In this document: piece by piece, positions 25,162 through 34,311 of the stretch
Layout: each line of letters begins with the position of its first letter
Position numbering within the stretch: the first letter of the stretch is position 1
NCBI RefSeq assembly: GCF_024746835.1
Contig: NZ_CP080531.1
Location: 4,112,001 to 4,176,000, forward strand
Source: Mesorhizobium sp. AR02
Lineage (GTDB): Bacteria; Pseudomonadota; Alphaproteobacteria; Rhizobiales; Rhizobiaceae
Direction of reading: 5' to 3'
Length of the DNA stretch: 64,000 nt
Position numbers and translations under genes: made by a program
The notes under the pieces: model-generated
Databases searched by the model: none
What the model saw: only the letters and a program-made list of their open reading frames with translations
What the model was told of the DNA's origin: nothing

Positions 25162-26403
25162 ATGACGGAGATGAATCTCGGCATGACCGAGCGGCTGAAG
25201 CCGATCCACGCGCGCGTCGCGACCATGGTGCGTGACGAGATCATGCCACTCGACAAGGAATTTTTGGGCGAGGTGGGCAAGGCCGGCGATCGCTGGGTCT
25301 ACAGCGCGCGCCAGAGTGAGATCCTCGAAGGGCTGAAGAAAACTGCCAGGGAGCGCGGCCTGTGGAACTTCTGGCTGACCGGTTCGGAACGCGGCTACGG
25401 CCTGTCCACCGTCGAATACGCCTATCTCGCCGAGGAGATGGGCAAGGCGCATCTCGGCGCCGAGACCTTCAACTGCTCGGCGCCCGACACCGGGAACATG
25501 GAGGTTCTGGAGCGCTATGGCTCGGCCGACCACAAGAAAACATGGCTTGAACCGCTGCTCGACGGCAAGATCCGCTCGGCCTATCTGATGACCGAGCCGG
25601 ATGTTGCCTCGTCCGACGCCACCAACATCGCGATGCGCTGCGAGCGGCAAGGCGACGACTATGTGCTCAATGGCGAGAAATGGTGGGCCTCGGGCGCCGG
25701 TGATCCGCGCTGCGCCATCTATATCGTCATGGTGCGGACCGGCGGCGACGGAGAGCCGCAGCACCGCCGCCATTCGATGATCCTGGTGCCGTCGGACACA
25801 AAGGGTGTGACCAAGGTGCGCGCCATGCAGGTCTATGGCGACGATGACGCGCCGCATGGCCATATGCACCTTCGCTTCGACAATGTCAGGGTAGCGGCCT
25901 CGAACCTGATCCTCGGCGAGGGCAGGGGGTTCGAGATCGCGCAAGGGCGGCTTGGCCCCGGTCGCATCCATCACTGCATGCGCGCCATCGGCCAGGCCGA
26001 GATGGCACTGGAACTGCTGTGCCAGCGTTCGGTGCGCCGGGAAGCCTTCGGCCAGCCCCTGGCGAAACTCGGTGCCAATTTCGACATCATCGCCGAATGC
26101 CGGATGGAGATCGAGATGGCCCGGCTGCTGTGTCTCAAGGCGGCCTGGATGATCGATCAGGGCGATGCGCGCGCCGCGGCCCCTTGGATCAGCCAGATCA
26201 AGGTCATCGCGCCGCGCGTCGCGCTCAGGATCACCGACGAAGCGGTGCAGATGTTCGGCGCGCAAGGCATCAGCCAGGACACGCCGCTGGCGCGCTCGTG
26301 GACGCATCTGAGGACATTGCGCCTCGCCGACGGACCCGATGCCGTGCATCGCCGCCAGGTGGCGCGGACGGAGCTGAAGAAATACACGCAAGAGAAAGTC
26401 TGA
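25162..26403 (+). CDS. Acyl-CoA dehydrogenase
   Basis: Flavoprotein of 413 residues of the acyl-CoA dehydrogenase family, closest in style to the ACAD10/11-like group. It introduces a trans-2 double bond and passes electrons to ETF. Recognisable are LMTEPDVASSDATNI (FAD and substrate region), NGEKWWASGAGD, and the C-terminal GPGRIHHCMRAIG and MFGAQGIS blocks. It lies divergent from the SDR-MaoC-APH-SDR operon and 56 bp before an MDR reductase. Together these genes give the steps of a beta-oxidation-like route for an unusual, possibly hydroxylated acyl chain. Confidence 0.92.
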   Translation: MTEMNLGMTERLKPIHARVATMVRDEIMPLDKEFLGEVGKAGDRWVYSARQSEILEGLKKTARERGLWNFWLTGSERGYGLSTVEYAYLAEEMGKAHLGAETFNCSAPDTGNMEVLERYGSADHKKTWLEPLLDGKIRSAYLMTEPDVASSDATNIAMRCERQGDDYVLNGEKWWASGAGDPRCAIYIVMVRTGGDGEPQHRRHSMILVPSDTKGVTKVRAMQVYGDDDAPHGHMHLRFDNVRVAASNLILGEGRGFEIAQGRLGPGRIHHCMRAIGQAEMALELLCQRSVRREAFGQPLAKLGANFDIIAECRMEIEMARLLCLKAAWMIDQGDARAAAPWISQIKVIAPRVALRITDEAVQMFGAQGISQDTPLARSWTHLRTLRLADGPDAVHRRQVARTELKKYTQEKV

Positions 26404-26459
26404 GCAGCAGCTCGGCCCGCCGCATACGGTCTTTTCGCCGCAACCAAGGAGTGTCACCG

Positions 26460-27500
26460 ATGACCATCCCCTCCGAAATGAAGGCGTTGCTCCTGGTCGG
26501 CGACGGCTACACCAAGACGCCGAGCGGCAGTCTGCTCGAGGCGATGGAGCCCTATCTCGAGCCGGGCAGCATCGCGGTGCCGGCGCCTGGACCGACACAG
26601 GTGCTGATCAAGGTCAACCTGGCCTCGATCAATCCGTCCGATGTCGCCTTCATCAAAGGCCAGTACGGGCAGCCGCGCGCCAAGGGCCGGCCGGCCGGCT
26701 TCGAGGGCGTTGGCACCGTCGTCGCCGGCGGCGACGAGCCCTATCCCAAAAGCCTCGTCGGCAAGCGCGTCGCCTTCGCCACCGGCCTCAGCAACAACTG
26801 GGGCTCGTGGGCTGAATTTGCCGTCGCCGAGGCGGCGGCCTGCATTCCGCTGCTCGACACGGTTCGTGACGAGGATGGTGCTGCGATGATCGTCAATCCG
26901 CTCACCGCGATCGCCATGTTCGACATCGTCAAGCAGGAGGGCGAAAAGGCCTTCGTGATGACCGCCGGCGCCAGCCAACTCTGCAAGCTGATTATCGGCC
27001 TGGCCAAGGAAGAGGGCTTTCGGCCAATCGTCACCGTGCGCCGCGATGAGCAGATCGCGCTTCTGAAAGAGATCGGCGCTGCCCATGTGCTCAACGAGAA
27101 GGCGCCGGATTTCGAGGCCACGCTGCGCGAGGTGATGAAGGCCGAACAACCGCGCATCTTCCTCGACGCGGTCACCGGGCCGCTGGCTTCGGCCATCTTC
27201 TATGCGATGCCGAAACGGGCGCGCTGGATCATCTATGGCCGGCTCGACACGGACGCCACCATCATCCGCGAGCCCGGCCAGCTGATCTTCCAGCACAAGC
27301 ATATCGAAGGCTTCTGGCTGAGCGAATGGATGCGGCAGTTCCGCGACCGCCGCGGCCCGGCGATCCTGGAAGCGCAGAAGCGTTTCTCCGACGGGCGCTG
27401 GTCGACCGACGTGACGGCGGTCGTGCCGCTCGCCGAGGCGATCGCGCGGGTGCCGGTGGAACTGGCCAAGCCCAACGGCAAGGTTTTCATCAGGCCTTAA
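26460..27500 (+). CDS. Zinc-independent MDR quinone/enoyl reductase-like protein
   Basis: Medium-chain dehydrogenase/reductase of 346 residues without the catalytic zinc ligands, so of the quinone-oxidoreductase or enoyl-reductase type. The N-terminal GroES-like domain (about 25-140) shows NPSDVAFIKGQYG and PAGFEGVGTV; the NADPH-binding Rossmann domain follows, with MTAGASQLCKLIIGLAKEEG about 165-185. AAGGAG nine bases before the ATG fixes the start. It probably shares a transcript with the acyl-CoA dehydrogenase. Substrate unknown. Confidence 0.85.
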   Translation: MTIPSEMKALLLVGDGYTKTPSGSLLEAMEPYLEPGSIAVPAPGPTQVLIKVNLASINPSDVAFIKGQYGQPRAKGRPAGFEGVGTVVAGGDEPYPKSLVGKRVAFATGLSNNWGSWAEFAVAEAAACIPLLDTVRDEDGAAMIVNPLTAIAMFDIVKQEGEKAFVMTAGASQLCKLIIGLAKEEGFRPIVTVRRDEQIALLKEIGAAHVLNEKAPDFEATLREVMKAEQPRIFLDAVTGPLASAIFYAMPKRARWIIYGRLDTDATIIREPGQLIFQHKHIEGFWLSEWMRQFRDRRGPAILEAQKRFSDGRWSTDVTAVVPLAEAIARVPVELAKPNGKVFIRP

Positions 27501-27560
27501 TGCTATTCGGAGCGGCGCCGGAAGCACGAATACGAGGCTTTCGGAGTGTCTTTCCGGTTA

Positions 27561-27576
27561 GGACGCCCGGGCGTCC
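27561..27576. repeat. Perfect 16-bp palindrome
   Basis: GGACGCCCGGGCGTCC is fully self-complementary without a loop. It lies in the 218-bp gap between the MDR gene and the GT87 gene. It could be an operator or part of a terminator; no T tract follows. Nothing else was recognised in the gap. Confidence 0.4.
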
Positions 27577-27718
27577 AGCCATCCGCAGCGGCCCGCCGAG
27601 ATCATAAGCGCGTCCTTCAGCCCCCTATGCCACGCCGCTTTGTCCGTGATATGCCGCCGCCATCGAATGCCGGGACAGTGCTGGACTGAGCCTGTTCCGG
27701 GTGTTGTGGGGTGTCTTG

Positions 27719-28915
27719 ATGACGATGTCCAAGCCGGTTTTCGACCGTTTGGGACTTGGCCTGTGGATCGGAGCGTTCCTGGTCGTTCTTGTCCTCGTCC
27801 TGTTGGCTCCCGACACGCGCAGCGTGCTGTCGGCCTACAGATATGGCAGCCAGGAATTTCTGGCCGGCCGGCCGCTCTACAATCTCCAGTCCGAGATGGG
27901 GTATCTCTACGCGCCGGCCTTTGCCGCGCTCTATGTCCCGCTGTTCAAGCTCGGCCCGTCTCTGGGTGGCCTGGTGTGGCATATTATCGGCTTCGCGGTG
28001 CTGACCTTCGCCGCGATGCGGCAGGTGCGCAAGCTCGGCGGTGGGGAATTGCCGTGGCTGCTTTCCTTCGGACTGTTCCTTGCCCTGCCGATGGCGCTGG
28101 GGGCGATCCGCAACGGCCAGGCGACGATCCTTCTGACCGGTGCCTGCTGGCTTCTCACCCTGTCAGCGCTCGAAGGGCGGCGCGCCGAAACCTTCTTCTG
28201 GGCTTCGGTCGCCATCATCGCCAAGCCGACCGCGATCATCATGCTGTTGTTGGTGGGCGCCCTGCGCCTGCGGCTGATACCGGTGCTGGTGCTGGCGGTG
28301 CTGTTCGTGCTCGCTTTACCCTACGCTTTCGCTCCCGCAAGCTATCTCAACGACCAGTATCGTGTTTTTGGCCAGATGCTGACCTCTATGGCCGTCGACA
28401 ACACCAGCCATTTCGTTCCCACCGATTTCACGGCGCCGTTTACCAAAATGGGGCTGCCCATCCCGGAATTCGGCGCCACGATCGTGCGCATCGTCATGGC
28501 CCTGTTTACGCTTTCAGCCGTCATCTGGTTCGACCGCAAGCTCAAACGCGGAACGGCTGATCTCGCCATCTTCCTGACGGCCACGTTCTACATGTGCGTC
28601 TTCAACCCGCGCGTCGAGCCCAACACCTATGCCATGATCGCCGTGCCCGCCGGTCTCGCTATCGCCTTGTTGTGGCGCGAGGAACGAGGCGGTGTTCTGG
28701 CGTCGGTGCTGGCGGTGACCCTGTTCCTTACAGGGCTAACCGGCGTCGAGCGCCATATCCAGGATCTCACGTACCCCTGGTTCCGGCCAATCGCGGTCAC
28801 CGTCATTGCCGGTTCCCTGATCTGGTGGTTCTGGGCGAAAGCAGGAGACAAGGGGGCACGAGACAAGGTGACGCGAGACAAGGTGATCAATGAAAGGCCT
28901 GTCGCAAATGGCTGA
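27719..28915 (+). CDS. GT87-family polytopic membrane glycosyltransferase
   Basis: Integral membrane protein of about 398 residues with around ten hydrophobic segments, of the DUF2029/GT87 (GT-C fold) family; such enzymes transfer sugars from polyprenyl-phosphate donors on the periplasmic side. Before the first loop there is APDTRSVLSAYRYGSQEFLAG, and GRPLYNLQSEMGYLYAPAF is the usual extracytoplasmic loop with the candidate acidic residues. The frame can start at GTG 27701 or ATG 27719; the latter is preceded by GTGGGGTG. The 3' end overlaps the GT2 gene by 26 bp, so the four genes to 31113 form one operon. Confidence 0.8.
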   Translation: MTMSKPVFDRLGLGLWIGAFLVVLVLVLLAPDTRSVLSAYRYGSQEFLAGRPLYNLQSEMGYLYAPAFAALYVPLFKLGPSLGGLVWHIIGFAVLTFAAMRQVRKLGGGELPWLLSFGLFLALPMALGAIRNGQATILLTGACWLLTLSALEGRRAETFFWASVAIIAKPTAIIMLLLVGALRLRLIPVLVLAVLFVLALPYAFAPASYLNDQYRVFGQMLTSMAVDNTSHFVPTDFTAPFTKMGLPIPEFGATIVRIVMALFTLSAVIWFDRKLKRGTADLAIFLTATFYMCVFNPRVEPNTYAMIAVPAGLAIALLWREERGGVLASVLAVTLFLTGLTGVERHIQDLTYPWFRPIAVTVIAGSLIWWFWAKAGDKGARDKVTRDKVINERPVANG

Positions 28916-29891
28916 GTCGCGGCCCGTTCTCGATATCGTCGCGCCGTTCTTCAACGAGGCGCCATCGGCATCGGCCTTTGCCGCATTGCTCGACAAGCTC
29001 GAAGCCGAGGTGTCGCAGCGTTTCGGCATGGAAGTCCACAAGATCCTGGTCGATGATGGCAGCCGCGACGATGGTGCCGAGCGGTTTTCCCGGGCGCTGT
29101 CGGGTTCCTGGGAGATCGTGCGGCTCAGCCGCAATTTCGGCAAGGAGGTCGCGGTGCTCGCCGGCCTCGACCAGTCGCGCGGCGACATGGCGCTGGTCAT
29201 GGATGCCGACCTCCAGCATTCGATGGACACCAGCCTGAAGATGGTCGCCGAGCTGGTGGAAAACCCGGATATCGATGTCGTCTACGCGCAGAACGACCGC
29301 CGCGAGGCCAGCTGGCGGCGCAGCCAGCTGGCGCGGCTTTTCTACAGCCTGATCAACAGCAGCCAGCGTTTCGACATTCCGGAGAACGCGGGTGATTTTC
29401 GCGTCATGCGTGGTGCCGTAGTGCGCGCGCTGACGAGCCTGCGAGACAAGCGGCGCTTCAACAAGGGCCTGTTCGCCTGGGCCGGCTTCCGCCAGAAAGC
29501 CATACAATATTCGCCGGAGAACCGTGCCACTGGCACGTCGAAATGGAGCCGGCTCAACCTGATCGCCTTCTCGCTGGAAGGGTTCACGTCCTTTTCCGTC
29601 ATCCCGTTGCGCATCATCAGCCTGAGCGGGATGCTGGCGGCGTTGGCGGGCGTCGTCTACGGCGCCAAAGTGTTCTTCGAGGTGATGTTCTACGGCATCG
29701 CCGTCCCCGGCTATCCCAGCCTCATGGTCGCCGTCGTCCTGCTCGGCGGCCTCAACCTCACCTTGCTTGGCCTGATCGGCGAATATGTCTGGGTCACGCT
29801 TTCGGAAAGCAAGGATCGGCCGGTGTATATCGTGCGCGATGTCGTGCGCGCCGACGTTTCGGGCAGGCCGCCAGGCGCGCCCGGCGCATGA
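28890..29891 (+). CDS. Polyprenyl-phosphate glycosyltransferase (GT2, GtrB/ArnC-like)
   Basis: Membrane-anchored family-2 glycosyltransferase of 333 residues that loads a sugar from a nucleotide donor onto undecaprenyl phosphate. The catalytic domain (about 12-230) has DDG at 55-57 and the DxD-type DADLQH at 105-110. Two C-terminal transmembrane helices (about 240-260 and 275-300) match GtrB/ArnC/DPM1-like enzymes. It overlaps the genes on both sides (26 bp and ATGA). With GT87, a ChbG/HpnK deacetylase and GtrA it would supply the lipid-linked sugar. Confidence 0.9.
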   Translation: MKGLSQMAESRPVLDIVAPFFNEAPSASAFAALLDKLEAEVSQRFGMEVHKILVDDGSRDDGAERFSRALSGSWEIVRLSRNFGKEVAVLAGLDQSRGDMALVMDADLQHSMDTSLKMVAELVENPDIDVVYAQNDRREASWRRSQLARLFYSLINSSQRFDIPENAGDFRVMRGAVVRALTSLRDKRRFNKGLFAWAGFRQKAIQYSPENRATGTSKWSRLNLIAFSLEGFTSFSVIPLRIISLSGMLAALAGVVYGAKVFFEVMFYGIAVPGYPSLMVAVVLLGGLNLTLLGLIGEYVWVTLSESKDRPVYIVRDVVRADVSGRPPGAPGA

Positions 29892-30706
29892 CGCGGCGCA
29901 TCCGCCTGATCGCCGATGACTACGGCCTGGCGCCCGGCGTTTCCGCCGGGATTCTCGACCTGCTCGATCGCGGCCGCCTGACCGGCACCAGTTGCATGAC
30001 CGGCTTTCCGGAATGGCCTGATGCGGCGGCGCGGATAAAGCCGCTGTGTGGCCGTAAGGCGGTCGGGCTGCACCTGACCCTGACGGACCAATCGGCTGTC
30101 ACCGGCCGATCGAGCCTGGCGCCGGAGGGCCGGTTGCCGCCACTGCGTTCGCTGGCACTGCCGGTCCTGCGCGGCAGCATTGACGAGCGGGATGTTCATG
30201 CCGAGCTCGACGCGCAGTACAGCCGCTTCGTCGAGGCGCTTGGCCGCCAACCTGCCTTCATCGACGGGCACCAGCACGTGCATTTCCTGCCTGTCGTGCG
30301 CAAATGGCTGCGGGTGCATTTTTCCGAAACTGGCGGCAGGCCGGCGCTGCGCGGTGCGCCGGCGCTAGGCAATGCCGTGGTGGCGCCGAAGGTCGCGGCA
30401 ATCGCTGCCGTGGCCGCCGGCTTCAACCGGTCGATGGTACGCGCCGGCTTTACCCTTTTCCAGCCGCTCGCCGGCATCTATGACTGGCGGCAACCCGAAA
30501 GATTTGCGCCGGTCCTGCAGGCCGCCGTCGAAGCACTGCCGGAACGTGGCCTGTTCATGTGCCATCCCGGCCATGTCGACGAGATGCTGCGGGCGCGCGA
30601 CCCGATGCAAGGCGTGCGCGAGGTGGAATTCGCGGTCCTGGCCTCGGACGATTTCGGCGCGAGCCTGGCCCGCGCCAATGTCGAGATCATGGACGGCAAG
30701 GGATGA
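29888..30706 (+). CDS. ChbG/HpnK (YdjC) family carbohydrate deacetylase
   Basis: Metal-dependent deacetylase of 272 residues. The N-terminal ADDYG (9-13) supplies the catalytic and metal-binding aspartates, GLHLTLTD holds a histidine ligand, and DGHQHVHFLP carries the next histidines; CHPGHVDE near the C-terminus is the last conserved block. Known members remove N-acetyl groups from chitooligosaccharides (ChbG), hopanoids (HpnK) or, in Francisella NaxD, from undecaprenyl-phosphate-GalNAc. The ATGA overlap with the polyprenyl-phosphate glycosyltransferase suggests a NaxD-like substrate. No signal peptide, so it acts on the cytoplasmic side. Confidence 0.88.
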   Translation: MTRRIRLIADDYGLAPGVSAGILDLLDRGRLTGTSCMTGFPEWPDAAARIKPLCGRKAVGLHLTLTDQSAVTGRSSLAPEGRLPPLRSLALPVLRGSIDERDVHAELDAQYSRFVEALGRQPAFIDGHQHVHFLPVVRKWLRVHFSETGGRPALRGAPALGNAVVAPKVAAIAAVAAGFNRSMVRAGFTLFQPLAGIYDWRQPERFAPVLQAAVEALPERGLFMCHPGHVDEMLRARDPMQGVREVEFAVLASDDFGASLARANVEIMDGKG

Positions 30707-31113
30707 GCGGCGCGGATCAGCCCCGACGTTCGACCGGCAGCAAGATCCTCCGCTTTGCCATCGTCGGACTGGTCAACACGGCCATCGACCTTGCTGGCTT
30801 CTTCGTGCTGCTCAAGCTGCATGTCCCGCCGCTCCCGGCCAATGTCACCTCCTGGTTCATTGCCGTCATCTTCTCTTTCACGGCCAACAGTTTGTGGTCG
30901 TTCGAGCGCAACCAGGCCATCCGGCTGCATGATGCCTTCCTGCGTTTCGTCTCGCTTGGGGCGCTGATTTCGCTCGGTGTCTCCAGCCTGTCGATCGCGC
31001 TTTTCGCCGGTATCGCCGGCGTCTGGCCGGCAAAGATCGGCGGTGTCATCGTGGCGGCGGTGCTGAATTTCCTTGCCGCGCGCTGGTCGATCGAAGGCCG
31101 GCTGCTGAAATAG
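30703..31113 (+). CDS. GtrA family membrane protein
   Basis: Small membrane protein of 136 residues with four predicted helices, starting KILRFAIVGLVNTAIDLAGFF after a polar leader and containing SFTANSLWSFER between helices 2 and 3, the GtrA signature region. GtrA proteins are believed to flip polyprenyl-phosphate-linked sugars. It overlaps the deacetylase gene by ATGA and ends the operon. It converges with the RND pump gene at 31174, with a GCGAGC/GCTCGC inverted repeat in the 60-bp gap. Confidence 0.9.
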   Translation: MSGADQPRRSTGSKILRFAIVGLVNTAIDLAGFFVLLKLHVPPLPANVTSWFIAVIFSFTANSLWSFERNQAIRLHDAFLRFVSLGALISLGVSSLSIALFAGIAGVWPAKIGGVIVAAVLNFLAARWSIEGRLLK

Positions 31114-31173
31114 CGGCGTCATCTTTCACAAAATTGCGAGCCGGAAAACAGCCGCTCGCATTCCGGACATTAC

Positions 31174-34100
31174 CTACTCCGCCGGCTCCATATTGGTGTA
31201 GGCAGCTTCCTCCAGCTCGCGCTTCAGCCGCGCTTCCTCGTGGGTCTTCGGGGTGACGAAGCGGCCAAGCAGGAGATAGGCGACCGGCGTCAGGAACAGT
31301 GTCGAGATGGTGGCCAGCCCCAGCCCGCCGACGATCACCCAGCCGAGCGCCACGCGTGCCTCGGCACCCGCGCCCGCCGCCAGCACCAGCGGCACGCCGC
31401 CAAGTATGGTGCAGATCATCGTCATCATCACCGGCCGCAGGCGGATGGTCGAGGCCTGCTCGATCGCCTCGCGCACGCCTAGCCCGCGGTCGCGCAACTG
31501 GTTGGCGAATTCGACGATCAGGATGCCGTTCTTGGCCATGACGCCGACCAGAAGCACCAGGCCGATCTGGCTGTAGGCGTTGAGGCTGATGCCGGAGAGC
31601 AGCAGCGCGAAGATGGCGCAGGCCAGCCCAAGCGGCACCGTCGCCATGATGATGACCGCACTGACGAAGCTCTCGAACTGGGCGGCCAGCACCAGGAGGA
31701 TGATGACCAGCGCGAAGCCGAAGATGGTGACCATGGCGCTGTTGGTCTCGCCCAGCGTCGCGGCCTCGGCCAGCGGCAGGATGCGGCTGCCCGGCGGCAG
31801 CAGCGGCGTGGCGATCTCCTCGGCTTGGCTCAGCGCGTCGCCAAGCGCGAAATTGCCTGAGAGGTTGGAGGTGATGGCCACCGATGGCTGCTGCTGCTCG
31901 CGCGACAACGACGGCGGCACCGCGCGTTCGGTCAGCGTGGCGATGGTCGACATCGGCACGAAGCGGCCGTCGGCCGTCTTCAGGAAGACATTTTCCAGAT
32001 CGGTCGGATCGTTGATCGGATTGGTGGTGGAAACCAGCTTCACGCCATAGCTGCGGTCGGCGATGTAGACGTCGACGACATCGTTGCCGTCGAGCATGGC
32101 CTGCATGGTGTTGGCGAGGCCTGATATGTCGATGCCGAGGTCGGAAGCGCGCTCGCGGTCGATGGCGACGGCCAGCTGCGGCTGCGTCGGGTCGATCGAC
32201 AGGCGCGGCGTCTGGAAGCGCGGGTCCTTTTGCATCTCGGCGATGATCTTCACCGCCGCGTCACCAAGCGCCTTACGGTCATTGCCGACCAGCGCGAATT
32301 GCAGGCCGTTGCCAGCGCCGCGGATGCCAAGGCTGTTGGGCTGCACCGGGAAAATGCGCACGCTCGGCACCTGCTTGGTCAGCTGGCTGATCTCGGCCAT
32401 GATCTCCTGCTGGCTGCGGCTGCGCTCGTTCCAGGGCGCCAGCGTCATCACCATGAAGCCGGAATTGTAGGAGCCATTCTGGCCGGCATTCTCGAAGGTC
32501 GAACGGATCTCGCCGGAATCACGCATGGGCTGGATCAGTTTCTCGATCTTCTGCATCTGCTGCGTCGTGTAATCGAGGCTGACGCCTTGCGGGGCATTGA
32601 TGCGCAACAGCACGGCGGCGCGGTCCTCGGTCGGCGTCAGTTCCTGGCGGATCGTGCCGAACAGGCTGAAGGCGGTGCCAGCAAACAGCACCGCGACCAG
32701 AACCACGATCCACGGCGCGTCGAGGCAAGCGTGCAGGGCCCGCTTGTAGGCGGTATTCAACGCGCCGCCGATCCGGGCGCCGATGCCGTGACCGCCTTCA
32801 TGGTGAAGCGAGGCGCTGGTCAGCATGCGCGAGGCGAGCATCGGGCAAAGTGTCAGCGCCACCACGCAGGACAGCAGCACAGACATGGCAAGCACAAAGC
32901 CGAATTCGCGGAGCAGGCCGCCGGTCTGGCCGGGCAGGAACGAGATCGGCACGAAGACGGCGACCAGCGTCAGCGTCGTGGCGACGACGGCGAAGAACAC
33001 TTCCTGCGCGCCGAGCACGGCAGCCGCACGCGGCCCCATGCCTTCATTGCGCCGTCGCACGATGTTTTCCAAGACGACGATGGCGTCGTCGACAACAAGG
33101 CCCGTGGCCAGCACCATGGCCAGCAGCGTCAGGATGTTGACCGAGAAGCCGGCGAGATAGATGGCGGCAATGGTGCCGATCATGGCGACCGGCATCGACA
33201 GGCCGGGGATCAGCGTGGCGCGCCAGTCGAGCAGGAAGATGTAGATGACGATCAGCACCATGGTGACCGACAGGCCGAGCGCGATCTCGACCTCATGCAC
33301 GGCGCCCTTGACGAAGACGGCGTCATCGCTGGTGATCTTGATCGCCATGCCCTTGGGCAGGTTTTCCTGCAGTTTGGCGACGGCGGCCTGAACACCGGTC
33401 GAAATGTCCAAAGTGTTCGATTCCGCCTGACGGATGATGCCGATGCCGATGCCGATGCCGGTCTTGCCGTCCGAGCGCAGCGTGGTCTGGCCGACATCGG
33501 GGCCGAGCGTGACGGTGGCGACATCGCGGATGCGCGTCGTGCCGCCGATGATGATGTTCTCGAATTCCTCGGGCGTGGTCACATCCGCGGTCGTGCGGAC
33601 GATGAGGTCCTGGTTGGTGGTGGTGATCGACCCGGCCGGGGAATCGAAGGCGACCGAGGCAAGGGCCGCCCTGAGGTCCGCGACGGTGAAGCCGAGGCTG
33701 GCGAGCTTGTTCTGGTCGACATCGATGCGGAAGATCTTGTCGCGGTCGCCATAGACCTGGACGTCGGCAACGCCAGGCACGGCGGCCAGTTCGTCCTCGA
33801 TCTGATCCTGGACCACGACCGTCATGTCCTGGATCGACATGTTGTCGGAGGTCACCGCCAGCCGCATCACCGCGTCGGAATTGGCATCGGCCTTGACGAT
33901 GCGCGGCGGATCGGCGGTGTCCGGCATCTGGTTGGCGACGCGGCCGACGGCATCGCGCACATCGGAGGCGGCGACATTGAGGTCGACACCGTCGTTGAAC
34001 TCGATGGTGACGCGGCTCGAGCCGAAGGAAGAGGAAGACGAGATCGACTTGACGCCGGAGACTCGGGCGACGGCGCCCTCGATCGTGTCGGTCAGTTCGC

Positions 34101-34311
34101 GGTCGACGGTTTCGGCCGCCGCGCCCTCGAAGGTGGTCGAGACCGTGACCACGGCACGGTCGACGTCGGGCAATTCGCGGATCTCGACGCCGTAGAAGGC
34201 TGCGAGGCCGGCAACCGCGATGAGGACGTTGAGCACGAAGGCCATGACCGGCCTGCGGATGAACAGGGCGGTGAAGCCGGTATCGCTGGCGGCGTTGACG
34301 GGTCCGGTCAT
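31174..34311 (-). CDS. RND efflux pump, inner-membrane permease
   Basis: Proton-driven permease of 1045 residues of the HAE1/AcrB-like RND family. It begins with one helix after an N-terminal loop (FIRRPVMAFVLNVLIAVAGLAAF), has two large periplasmic porter regions and helices 2-6 and 8-12. The helix-4 segment LVVDDAIVVLENIVRR carries the acidic residues of the proton relay. The start at 34311 overlaps the adaptor stop (ATGA); the frame upstream is a shadow of the adaptor gene. No outer-membrane TolC-type gene or local regulator is adjacent. Substrate not readable. Confidence 0.93.
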   Translation of the reverse strand: MTGPVNAASDTGFTALFIRRPVMAFVLNVLIAVAGLAAFYGVEIRELPDVDRAVVTVSTTFEGAAAETVDRELTDTIEGAVARVSGVKSISSSSSFGSSRVTIEFNDGVDLNVAASDVRDAVGRVANQMPDTADPPRIVKADANSDAVMRLAVTSDNMSIQDMTVVVQDQIEDELAAVPGVADVQVYGDRDKIFRIDVDQNKLASLGFTVADLRAALASVAFDSPAGSITTTNQDLIVRTTADVTTPEEFENIIIGGTTRIRDVATVTLGPDVGQTTLRSDGKTGIGIGIGIIRQAESNTLDISTGVQAAVAKLQENLPKGMAIKITSDDAVFVKGAVHEVEIALGLSVTMVLIVIYIFLLDWRATLIPGLSMPVAMIGTIAAIYLAGFSVNILTLLAMVLATGLVVDDAIVVLENIVRRRNEGMGPRAAAVLGAQEVFFAVVATTLTLVAVFVPISFLPGQTGGLLREFGFVLAMSVLLSCVVALTLCPMLASRMLTSASLHHEGGHGIGARIGGALNTAYKRALHACLDAPWIVVLVAVLFAGTAFSLFGTIRQELTPTEDRAAVLLRINAPQGVSLDYTTQQMQKIEKLIQPMRDSGEIRSTFENAGQNGSYNSGFMVMTLAPWNERSRSQQEIMAEISQLTKQVPSVRIFPVQPNSLGIRGAGNGLQFALVGNDRKALGDAAVKIIAEMQKDPRFQTPRLSIDPTQPQLAVAIDRERASDLGIDISGLANTMQAMLDGNDVVDVYIADRSYGVKLVSTTNPINDPTDLENVFLKTADGRFVPMSTIATLTERAVPPSLSREQQQPSVAITSNLSGNFALGDALSQAEEIATPLLPPGSRILPLAEAATLGETNSAMVTIFGFALVIILLVLAAQFESFVSAVIIMATVPLGLACAIFALLLSGISLNAYSQIGLVLLVGVMAKNGILIVEFANQLRDRGLGVREAIEQASTIRLRPVMMTMICTILGGVPLVLAAGAGAEARVALGWVIVGGLGLATISTLFLTPVAYLLLGRFVTPKTHEEARLKRELEEAAYTNMEPAE

